A stretch of DNA of 64,000 nt. Source: Pampus argenteus. Taxonomy: Eukaryota; Chordata; Actinopteri; Scombriformes; Stromateidae. This document shows positions 11,401-23,600 of this stretch, in pieces (position 1 is the first letter of the stretch; each line of letters begins with the position of its first letter). The DNA lies in NCBI GenBank assembly GCA_036937835.1, contig CM072879.1, positions 16,609,001 through 16,673,000 of the forward strand, read 5' to 3'. Position numbers and translations under genes: made by a program. The notes beneath the pieces are model-generated. The model worked only from the letters and a program-made list of their open reading frames with translations. It did not search any database and was not told the origin of the DNA.

Positions 11401-12860
11401 TTTTTTGTTTTTATGTTTGTTTGTTTACTTGTTATGTATCCAGTATTCCAGTATTATTCCTGTGGTAATTCAGTCATATGCATCTTTTTTAACATTTATA
11501 TTGGGGGTAAATAAGATTTTTTTTTCACAGTTATTTAATTATGATGTAATTACACAGACAGACAAATGACAAACAGAGAAAAAAACAAATGACAACTCAT
11601 CTCGTTTCGAGCAGCAAGGCTGGTTTCAGCTGCTGGAAATCATCTGATGGATCAAACCATTCACTCAGGTTCAAGGGAGAAGTGATTTGTGTCCTGATAC
11701 CACATCTGAAATCAGTTACAGAGGACAGTAAATAAAATAAAATGCACCGTTTTACACCTTCAGTACATTTAGGTCGTGTTTTCAACGGATAAATGAGTTT
11801 TCTTTCGTTTCCAAACAGATGGTACAGTCCAGTTGTCCAGCATGCGGTATTCCGCTGCGTTCAGCGGCGTGAAGCTCGCGAGAAGAGGAACAGGACAACA
11901 ACCAGAAAGGAATCAATCTTCGCCTTCAGAATAAAATTATTATTTTCACCCATTGCTTGAAATTATTTAAAATAAAGTTTTAAATCTAATTGCTTACAAT
12001 TGTATACATTCAGTATTTGGTTAAACATATTACTGTTTCGTATAGTTTTCTAACACATAATAAGCATTTACCCTAAACAAATGTTAGTGGCAGTTTGCAT
12101 TTCAAAGATCTGTGATTATTAATTTGGCTATATCATTCAATTGAATCTTAACTTTAATATAATTTACTGTCCTGTCTGTTTATCAAAGATCTGAGGACAT
12201 TTAAGAAATTAACTAACATGTTAATTTACATGTTTAGTAATGTACATGTTGCCACAAAATCGAGATTGCTGTGTTTATGTATTCATTATTGTCCCTTATT
12301 CATATGTAAAACTTAATTTTTTAAATAATATCATGTAAAAGTTCATTCTTAACTGTGTAAACAATAGTTTGACATTATCTACATATATATACAAGCCTTT
12401 TTCCCGGAGCTTTCAACTGCATCTCACAGATGGTTGTCATGGAGACATGAGCTATCTCTACGGCAACATATCAAACAACATCTAATGAGATGTAACTGAA
12501 GACTCCAAGAAAGCATAATGGATCTATAGGCATGCATTTGTTTTTTTTACTAAGCAGCCAAATAACTGAAATACTATTTATTATTTTGAAATGTCAAACC
12601 GGATGTGATTTAACTTATACTCTGTAACTTGCCTCTGCTCTCGTAGCTTCCACTGAAAGCTTTTTTTATTCTCACACAGTAGATTTTCCACTAAAGACAC
12701 CCTCAGAGTCCGAATGAGTGTTTTTATTTTTTATTATTATCAAGACACTGACGGCAGTTTATTGTAATTTAACATCTTAGACATTCCCCGCAGCTTTCAG
12801 TCGGATACTTGTTCATTCCCATATTCATTTTTTTTTTTTTTTTTGGCCACTTTTTTCTTC
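8420..12860. other. Intergenic region between stpg1 and map7d1
   Basis: About 4.4 kb with no exon I can support. Open frames here (for example 9140-9541) lack family features and splice context. Several A/T runs and scattered AATAAA-like strings are present. Promoter elements of map7d1 should lie at its right end. GTTGTCATGGAGAC near 12432-12445 is only a loose X-box relative. Confidence 0.5.
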
Positions 12861-12968
12861 TATCTCGGCTGGATTTACTAAGGGCGTGTTTGGGCGATCT
12901 GTACCGGGAGTTTCATCTCCTGTACTGGACTCGACTCTGAGGAATGACAGCAACTGGGATCCGTCTGA

Positions 12969-13035
12969 ATGGAAACAATGGATTATAAAGAGCTTGGACA
13001 TAATTTCGAGCAGAAGCTGACTCTAACAGAGAAAT
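12969..13035 (+). CDS. map7d1: map7d1 first coding exon
   Basis: ATG at 12969 with a second in-frame ATG at 12978. It encodes METMDYKELGHNFEQKLTLT and ends in a split codon before a GTGAGT donor; T plus CT of the 24924 exon makes Ser, so frame is kept. I do not recognise this N-terminus from mammalian MAP7D1, which starts with a Pro-rich segment. It may be a fish-specific or alternative first exon. A different start nearer exon 2 is possible. Confidence 0.6.
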
Positions 13036-14600
13036 GTGAGTATGAAGTCAACATAGAAATAGGTCGTGAATAATGTTACAGCAACATTAAAGTGGGAGTA
13101 GGGTGGTTATATTTGTTTTTTTTTTATATAATATAAAAAGGGTGTGTGTCGGTATTTTATCAGTTCTGTTTAGCTCTAAAAAAAAAAAAAAAAAAAATGC
13201 TTGGAAATTTTTTTACATTCAACAGCTGCAGATCAGATTTCTCCACCCAAATCTCAACACAGGAGACAGGATGTTGGGTCCATCCTGGCAGATCCTCTAT
13301 AATTCCTTCACAGCCAAGTGTTTGCATCTCTTAACTAGCAGAGACTCTTTGGAAATGCTGCACTGAGCCGTGGTCTTCATTACCAAACACGTCAGTGGTG
13401 GGTGCGCAGTGGTTGGAAAAAATGGCCCTGACATATATACACCTAACAGACCTGACACTGGAGCTCTGTTACCGACATATAAACAGATTCCTGCAGAGGG
13501 GGAAAAGAAAAAAAACAACAAAACTCTTGTTTCATCTCTTTCTGGTGCAGAGATTTGACTCCAAAGACACTTCACAGCAGTGCAGATGTTGGTTTTAACA
13601 TCTGCAGCCTCTCTTGAAGTGGCACAGAGATGACCTGATTTCACTGAAATGCTTCTAATGATGCATTATAATATAATCCTGCATGCACACCTCCTCCATC
13701 ACCTCCATCTCCTCCATCCTTTGACCTGTGTGTCTTGGTAGAAGGTGACTTTCCGCTCTGTGGCGTCCCTCCTCCTCCCCCTCCTTTCCATCTGATGTGG
13801 CGAGCATTGGATGGATGGATGGAGGGAGAAACGGCTGCAGCGGCTTTTTATCACTGCAAAGGCAAGCTGGCTCCATGCATGTGTGGGTGTCTTCTCATTG
13901 GAGGAGGAGGAAGATGAAGAAGAACGGCAGTGTAGAGCGTTGGATGGAAATCCAGCTGTTTTGATGGAAATCCAGCTGTTTTGATGATCAATTAATCGTT
14001 TTGAGCCATTTTTTAAGATAAAATGCTAAAATTATCTCGTCCGAGCTCCTTAAATGGGATTTTTTTTCTCATTTCTTTAGTTTTATTTATTAAAATACCA
14101 TTTTTTGACATTTTATAGACCAAACAACTAATCGAATGATGAAGAAAATGAGGAGAGAGAGAGAAAGGGCTTTAAAAAGGTGTTTTATTGATATATTGGA
14201 AAAGCTTTCGTTATTACGTTCTTATAACAAATCCACTCATCAATATGTGACGTAAAATGAATAACAAAGCATGTTTTGGTTTTAGGATCCCGACCGTGTT
14301 GATCAGCATGTGACGTTATCAGGAATGTTATAGACAGTGAAAAAGGCAGGAGCGTTAGATAAACACACCACGTTCTTTCTCTCTGACTCCTTTCTGAGAG
14401 ACTCTATCTTGTAAAATAAAAAAAATAAAAAAGGAAAAGGAAAAGGGAGGTTAGCCAGGGTGTGTTTGTTTTTTATAGCCTGGTGTGCTCGTAGAGCTGT
14501 GAGAGAGGATCATAATCTCATATCAAAGTGATTTATTCAGATCTGATGTTGGAAGACCTTTGGTTTTAACCCTAATGCATGAAGACCATCCAAACCGCGA

Positions 14601-14634
<34 letters not shown>

Positions 14635-17600
14635 CTACCACTCCTGACCTCATCTGACACGTGCAAAAATATATTTAAAAGTTTGTCTGAAGCTAATATG
14701 AATCCAAGTCATTATCTTCCAATATTAAACTCTTTTTAGTGCCAAAGTCTCTCTTTTTATTGCAATCCTTCCACCGCAGCTCAACAGGGAAACACAAAGA
14801 TGCCATGAATTTGATGCCAAAAAGACTGTAAATGTGGCAGAAATTCACTTGATTAACTCAAGACGGCTGAAGCCTCGTTAAAAAAGCTTCAGATCAACTT
14901 TTAAATGCACCAAATGACACGTGCGTGGACACATTGTGAAACCTCTTTCGCTGTTTTAAGATGGACTTGAAAAATGTTGAACCTATCCTTTAACTATGCA
15001 AGTCAAGCCTCTCCAAAACATGACATGTCCAAAGACCCTTGTTTTGTGGGTTCACAATAAGGAGTGGTCACAGACTTTCTTTCACTCAAACAATTCAGTT
15101 TTTGTGTGATACAGACAAAAAAAACCCTGTAAATGCTGTAATGTAATGTTTCCCAGAGACAGATCCTGATATCTGTCTTCTCCAGCCTTGTTTCCCTGCA
15201 GACAGAGTCTCAGTTTTCAGTTAAACACTCCTCTATGGAAGTAATCATGAGACGTGGACTCCCTTTGGCCCGCGAGCTTCCCAGTCATGCTGATGTTATG
15301 CTCTTGGCATGTGTTCAAGATCGCAGCCGGCCTGGAAATGTAGATTTTGGCCTATAAACCTTCCACCGGCTTTTGATTTTTCTCTGTCATTATTCATCCT
15401 CAAGCATTAAATTCACATTAGAAGTAACCTTAGATTTGGATTTTCAGCCTGTAAATAAAGTTGAATGATGTTGCAATTAATAATTCTTTTTATTATTGAA
15501 TAATCTGAGTCATCACTTTGTATAAAATCTCAGAAAGTAGAGAAAATGTCCAATGTGACAATGTCCAAAAATCGATGTATTGTATATCCATTTTAAAATG
15601 ATATACTCATTGCAGCAAATCCTCACATTTGAGACGCATAAACCAGTGAATGTTGAAAAATGAATTAACAAAATTGAACAATTGTCCATTTTCCAATAGC
15701 AACCGTATCGTACGACAGACCACATTGACTCAGTGTGCACGAAGCTGTATATAACTTATTTTTAGCCTGTCAAAATACAAAAATACAAGAGCAAAAGCGT
15801 AAAAAACGTATTAAACATCGGCTTTATCTGCTCTAACGTGAGCTGCAGTCATCGGCATAGTCGGCTAACTAGCTTACACATACGATAGTAGCCTGGATTT
15901 ACAGTTTAGGTTAAAAACATCCACTTTGCTAAGTTAATTAAGTTCTGGATGCTACTTTATTAGCTGCTGTTTATTAAGTATGAATAATTACACGTTGACA
16001 ACCCTAGCCGTGTACTTGTTATTTGACATAGCATTACGTTAGCTAAGCTTGTTAGCCTTTTCACTTATAATAGTTTAGCGTACATGTTTCCAGACTTGTG
16101 CAGCTTTAGCCTCAGTCTTTTAGCATGATATCATCATGTAAGTAGCCATGAAGGATTCGGCGTTTTTTAACCAAACTAGGTTAACTAAGCTAGGTTTAGC
16201 TTAACTAGCTATTAATGTTAGCAACAGTTATTTCAGACAGCAACTCTGACCATAGCCAAACACGAATGAGAAGCCTGCTTTTGTGTACGTCTGCCTGAAA
16301 TCAACGACCCATTGTTTTAAATTAATTTAGAGTTGTAAATCTGTTACCGTAACACGGTAAACGTCATACGTGCAGCGCGAGTATGAAAATCTTGACATGC
16401 GTAGCAACTGTAACTAAGGAGGATGGTTTTAATTTTCACATAGTTGTGATTAATCTCTTGATCCATTAAGGGATTAAATCGACTAATTGTTACAGCTCTA
16501 CTTAAATGTATACCACAAAGATGACACGCGGGATATGTGCTAATCCTCATCTGATCTGAATATATAACTAAAAAAAACTCAAAAAGAGACAAAGCTCCTC
16601 TCATCTCCTGCACTCAGACAAGGCTCAAGTCCTCACAGCTCGTTTGCGGCCCGAGGGGCTCGAATGCTTGTGGAGGGATGGGTTTGGAGGGGATCGGCTA
16701 GAGCGACTCTGAGGAACTGGACGGGTAGTTTAGTCATGTTGTTGTAGTGTGGGAGGAGGATAGAAGAAGAAGAAAGGAGCGGACGGAGCAGAGCATGAGT
16801 GCTTTTTTTTTTCCTCTCCACGCTCCACGTCAGCGAGCACTCTTGACCAGATGCTATAAATCACAGCCATGACGCCAACCGCTTGCACAGGGAAACAAGA
16901 GGAAATGAAGAAGAAAAAGAAGAAGAAGGATGTGGCTTTGTGTGAGCTTATGCATAGATTAGTCATGTTTCCCTTAGTAAAAAAGCAGAATTCATGAATG
17001 GGACATAGATATTATTAATCCTGTTTGCGGCATAATCCTGTTTGGAGACGGTGTGAGGCAGAGTTTAGACCTGCCACATCCCATTTTACAGATTATTCAG
17101 TCATTGTAGCAACACCTACTCTTCTCTACACAGCAGCGCCTATTTTAGTGCTAATGTGGGAGAAGTGATAAGCAGACAATGGCGATCCCTTCTGATTCAA
17201 CAATATGTGCACATACGCATACGATATGTGCTGAGCAACCTTCCCACGTTCGAGCATTGGCAGGTACTGTCGTTAACAGCTATTGTTGCTCTCATGCTTG
17301 GTGTATACCAGCTTCTGTCCTGTTTCTTTTCTTCTTTCTTATTTCAAACAGCATTTCCCGATTTCTTGATTATCCTGGATTTTGGGATTTTGACTTTCAG
17401 GGAGCGTCTTACATACGTTCGCCTCAAGGTTTTGGACCTTTGACCATGTTTAACATAGACGTCCAACATTATAAAACTATAAAAATAACTGATACGTCCA
17501 CTTTTACATCAACGACTTCACCTTTGACCTGGAAATCTCAATAAGATAATACGTGTTGAATGAACAAACAGGATTATGGATGTGATCAGACATTTTGTGC

Positions 17601-20600
17601 TTTTGTGATGCAGCTTTCAGGCATCTGAAAAGGCCCAAATCTGCTTTATTCATATCAACGTTTGATATCATATTTAACGTGAAAGGTGAGCATTTCGGTT
17701 TTCATTGCTTATGTTGATTATTGACGGCGATCACGATTACATAAATTTGTCCCGTCAGATCTGTGCTGCTCCGCACTTGAAGCCTTAAATATTCAAAACT
17801 GAAGAGTCACTTTGATGTATTAGACAGAGCCTACAGTATTGATTATGTATATCAGCTGTATCTGTTTGGTTCCTGTCGTATTTGTCCCTGTTAACCCATC
17901 CTGGATGTTTTTGTTGACGCGTTTACTCCGACCTCGGGGGGAATCACTAACAGATGCAGCCCTCGTTTCCTGCTTTGACGTGTGTGTGCGTGGCGATAAC
18001 AACCCTGATGTGGCTGCATTTGACGTTCATGCCCACGTAAAACTCGCTGCAGCTCCGTCACAGTCGCACACGTGTCGCTCACTACACAACGCCTCAGTCA
18101 CAGGACGCACAGGCTCTAATATTAGAGCCCAGATGATGCTCACAGACTGTATGACAATAAACATCTTGACCCTAAAACAGTGCAAGGATCCACCGTCACC
18201 TCAGATGTTTCCTCTTCTAACGACGAGCAGCATTGAACTGGTTTAACTGCAGCTTCTCCTGCTACAGTCAATTGATTACCGCTGCAGTCTCCTACAATGA
18301 CGCCACTCTCCCTCCTCCTTTACCCACATGGAGCTGCGGCGACGCTCCTCTTTGTGCCCTTAAATTCTCTGAAAGGATCTTTGAAAAATCTCTCCTCCAG
18401 CAAGGAAGATAAACGGCAGCAAAATGCCAGTATGTTTTAGCCACAGTTCGTCAGGTTTTCTTCTAGTCTTGAGGGCTTTCGGTTGACATCACGCAGCGTC
18501 TTGGTTGGAGGCGTAGTACCCTCGTTCTGGTGATTTTAGTGACTAAAAGTTTTGAATCCTTTAAGTCATTTATAATATCAGTGCATGTTGAATGTTTAGT
18601 TTGCTTTATGATGCTTATTATAAGATGCAAAAAGTGCATCAACAGCACATTGATCTGCAACTATTTTCATAATCAAATCACATTTTTTAAGCTTCTCAAA
18701 TGTGATTTTGCAACTGATTATCTTTGGGTTTTGAACTGCCATTTTTCACTGTTTTCCGACATTTTATAGACAAAATCCTTAAAAAAAACCCAAAACATTT
18801 CCAACATTAAATACAGGATTTATGCTGTATCCTGTTGCTTAGTTTAATTATATCTCAGGTTTCACATCATGTCATTTTCAGGTTTAAGTAAACTTCCAGC
18901 TGCATCTTCTTATGTGTCAATGTTTTCATTAAGAGGATTTACTCCAGTTCCTTGTACTTACTTTTTAAACTTAAACTTAAACAATTTCCCTTCTCAGTAC
19001 ATTTTCTGAAGTAAAATTCCCCAATATAATTTTACAGCTTTTTATCCTCTAATAAAGAACAATCTCTAATAACAATATTCCCTTTTTCTTGGTGAAGTCT
19101 TTCTTGTTTCATCTGTTGACCTGCAGTGACCTGAAACCAGACCTTTAGCTGAGATTAAACTTAGTCCATCATCACACCTCATCCTGCTGCCAGGTCAGCG
19201 TTAGTCAGCCAGATACAGTTATGTCCTACTTCATGAGTCCAAAACAAGTGCGTGTCGGGGACCGCTGTAGACGTTATACCGTTGTGTTGACTTGTGTTGA
19301 CGTTTCCATCACAACTAGACTTAAATCAGTCAACTTTAATTTTAATAATTGTAACTTTTCAAGCAAAAATGCAAAACATTCAACAGTTTAAAGGCTCTTA
19401 GATGTGAGAATTTGGGGCTTTTCTTGGTGCTGCATTACTGTAAATGTTAATAAACATAATTTTGAGTTGCAGCCCTGATTTCTATCTGTTCTCACTCTAT
19501 GCAAGTTCACCTACAACTTGCAATGGAGCGAGTTCAGCCTCTTCTTTCTGTGTGTCTTCAACCATACATACATCATACATCATGTGCGTCTCGTTGCTAC
19601 ATCGTGAGGATGACCTCACGATGAGGTCATGGCTGAGGAAAAGGAAAACTCCCTGACTACAGACCAGTCACAACAAACCACGCCTCAGCTATTCTCTCTA
19701 CTTCTTGTCTCGAAGAAAAAAAAATAAAAATAAAACATTTTCTCAGCAGCCGCCATTTAAAAATGATCCAGAAGTCTTTTTTTTTCTTTCTTCTTCTTCT
19801 TGTCTCACCGGGACACTTTTGACCTTATTTTAAGTATCAACCTTGAGCTGCTGAATAGAGAAGAAGGAAAAAGTGAATAATGGATGATCTATGTATGATT
19901 CATACTTGGCTGTGTGTTATGTCTTTGTGACTGGGTAACCCACTTCTCTGCGGTTAAACGAGGATCATACATCCTGTCGTCTTTGCTATTCTGACTGAAC
20001 CTACAGTCCTTCAGCTCTTATGTTACTGCACTACTTTGTTAATACTTATTATGAGGAAACTTAAAAAGAAACCTCAACAACTGCTTTAATCATTAAAAAA
20101 TAATTGGCATACACACTTCTAGCCAGACTTGACTCAAAGAGAAAACAGCAGCATCGTCACTGAGAGTTTATGGCCTGTACTCAAAGCTTTCTCTCCTCTT
20201 TTCATCATCATTCCTCCTTCTGTGGCAGTGATTAGTAGCTGCGCACGTCGTTGTTGTTGTTGTTGTTGTTGTCGCCCGTTGCTGCGACCTGGAGCTCATT
20301 ACAGACACAGCTGTTGGTCCGGTGGCCTCTCACGGCATACCGAGAAAATCTGAGAGGGTTCAAAGGTTCGTGCAGCCTTTGTTCGTGAGGACTGAAGTTT
20401 TCCTGCGCCCTCGGAGGCGGCGGTGTTGTTGACATTTTGGTTTTTTTTGCATCACGCATGGCTGGTTTTAGTCTCACTGACCTTTTTGTTTCTATTGTTT
20501 GAAGCAGGGGAAGTGTATTTACAGAACTGATTTTTTTTTTTTATAGTTGTGAGGAAGAAAAGTGCTAATAGTGCAAAACTTTAATATTTCCTTCACAGTC

Positions 20601-23600
20601 ACACACACTCAGCTCTCCTGACACCCAGACTGGAGGCGTGTTTTGGCTGTTTTTGCTCTCAAGTCTCAGGAATGTTCTTCCTTTGTTTTTCCCTGGGGCG
20701 TGGATACTCTTTGCACCAAGAGCATTTCCTTTTTGTTTTTTTTTAATCCGTACAGGAAGAAAAGCGCTGTAGGCGTCCATCAAGGCCACATGTGCTCTTT
20801 GACAGCAGTCAAACATGTCCTGTAGAGTGTTGTGAGGATGTAAGGATCTTTCTTACTTGTTTAAAATCCACCAAATCATTGAATCTCTTATTGTATGATG
20901 TTGATCCTTTAAATCCTGGCGCACGCAGACACATTCAAGAGACACACATTGGCTGTATAAACACGTGCAGGGGGAGAAGTGGATGCCAGGGATTCCTGAG
21001 GTTGGACTGACCCAGATCCAACATGTCCCACTCATCACAAAGGCACACACACACACACACACACACACATGTTCACATACTGTCGCTCGCGTGCACATAA
21101 CTCCAAACAAAAGAGTCTGACCTGCTTCATACAACATGGAGATTTTCAAAAAAAAGCATATTGTCACATTTGAGAGCCTAGAACAGTGATTTAAGGGCTT
21201 AGATAATAGTAGTTGCTGATTAATTATCTTTCCAATAGACTTGAATTGATTAATCGACTAATTGTTGCAGGTCTAGACGCATCCATCATCTTGTCACTTA
21301 ATGCAGGTTGTAGCTTACAGTTGACAGCAGATTTCAAATATGTTGCTCACACTGCCTGTAATCCCACTGTCCTGCTCCTCCGCGTGAGGGATTAGCCTCG
21401 AACATAGAAACTACTCATCATGTTCAACCTCATCTCTGAACCCTCCGTGTGCAAGCAAAAAATACACCGCAAAATTAGATGTATTCTGCATTTCTGGGAT
21501 CATTTTTTGTTTTGTTTTCAAAGATAGTAGAAAAAACTTGCAGTACATCTTTATTTCTTATTGTTGTAAAAAAAAAGGACTTCTAGGAAATGTTGTGCAT
21601 GCAACTCAAGGATTAACACTTGATATTTGATGTGGCTAAGTTTGGCTCCCACACTGGCAGGTAACCAACCTGCCATTTGGACGTTGTTCCCGGTTTATTC
21701 TGTTATTGGTAAAACAGTTTTTGTAGCAGATGGATTTGGATTTTACCATCCAAACACCCCCCCCACACACACAAACAAAGTTAAGTTTCCTGCCTGTCTG
21801 CAGTAAATATGGTGCACCACATGCTGCCGTTTGCTTCCTTTGGAGCTCTGCCTGCGGTCACTGCGCCGTCACAAGGTGCCTTAACAGAAGCCAGCCCCTT
21901 TTATGGCCGACATTCTCAGTATGTGGGCTTATCGCTATTTATAAAGCCGGAGTCTGTCAGGGTTAGTGGCACAGAAACCTGAGATGGAGCCACAAGAAGC
22001 CGAGGGGGAGGAGAGGAGAGGAGAGGAGAGGAGAGAGGGAGGAAGCGACGGGCGAACATTGTGCTGAATTAGTGTTTCTGTGTTAAACGGAGTCTGTCAC
22101 CTGAAGGGCTGATCACGTGTCATTAGATGCACTTGTTTCCCTGCAGGACTGTGTGGACAACATCACTGAAAACATGTATGTTGATATTGAGGCTGCATAT
22201 TTTTTAGATCATATATCATCACATGTTGTGTTTTCAAGCACCAAGTTGTTGTTGTTGTAGAAGTTGCTGGAAGCAACAGCGAAATAAATAAAATGAAGCA
22301 GGGTTTTATGTTCAATGTGCAGGTCAAGAACAACATTCAGGAAGATGCACATGGACATATAAAACAAGGACGAATAGAAACATACATATAACGAATGGAC
22401 AACATACATATGTGTCTATAAAGTGTAAACAAGGATAAAAGATTAAAATGTTTACATTATATACAGAAGGTAGAATATGCTGTTTGCTCTTTGTTTTACT
22501 TCGACACTCCCATCATTCCCCTTAGATTGCATATAAGAAAACACAGGAGAACCACACCCATGCTGCGCTTGTGTGCTAATAACTAGTTAGATTCAACTCT
22601 GCAGCATAAACCACAGTCATCTTGTGCTGCGGTCGCAGTCGCTGTTTTTTACATCCACGATATTTGGTGATGATCCACCGTACAAAAAAAAACAACAAAA
22701 AAAACTTTATAGATTTTCATAAACTAGAAGATCTGACGTGACAAGAGCAGATCAGAAGAGGAAAATGGTAATTTAGTTTAGTATAGTCTAGAGTCTTTTT
22801 TGATTTTTACCTTTTTCTGTGAGCTCTGTGTGGCCCCTTTTTTTATCATCGTCACTTGACTTGACTTGCCAGTATGTTTTGAAGTCTGAAGGAATCGCAG
22901 TGATCTTAGTTGTTGTAATCGTTCCTTCTTGCAGCCATATAAGGCCGGTAAACCGATCAAAATCACAACGTCAGCCGCGCTTGTTGAACGAGTATCCTTC
23001 ACAAGAAAAGGAGGAACACTGCAATCCTCTTTTTAACAAATCCTAATCCTTTTTTTCCCCCCCAACATCAGGTAGCAGCGCTGTCGTCCTGTTTGAACAT
23101 GATCCTGCACCTTTTTTTTCTTACGGTTCTCATCTAAATATACGGAGGCCCTAATTCACATCCTATTATTCCCTCTATTCTATAGCGCAGCCGGTGCTTT
23201 AAGCTCCGTGTTGAAGTACAGTTGGTGTATCTGGAGCGAAGCCCAGTGTTAATCTGTGATTTATGTGGTTCTGTGAGTGTTTGGACGGGCCAGAGGACAG
23301 CGTCATGCTCCATCTGCCCATTATTGGCCTGCAGACTCCAGACTCTCACCTTCCCAGCTCCCTATCTCCGTCTCATTATTTCTCTCAGTCTGCGCCGAGC
23401 TACTTCTCTCTTTATCTCAGCTCCTTTTTTGTCTTTTTTAAATCCAACACCCACTTTTTTTCCCCTCCTCTGTCATTACAAAAAACAGCCCACTCCACTC
23501 TCTCATTGTCCTCCAGCTTTTTCTTTCTCGATAAATCTGTCTTCGCACTCCCCACACGTCTTTATAGAAGAGCACACATTGTCCCCTCTCCTCCTTCCTG

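Noticed and set aside
17839..18246. A 135-codon open frame in map7d1 intron 1
   Set aside because: No family resemblance; an antisense frame covers the same bases. Likely chance.
21984..22055. ATG followed by a Glu/Arg/Gly-rich frame over the GGAGA run, as an alternative map7d1 start
   Set aside because: The frame stops soon after, with no in-phase donor, so it reads as a microsatellite by-product.
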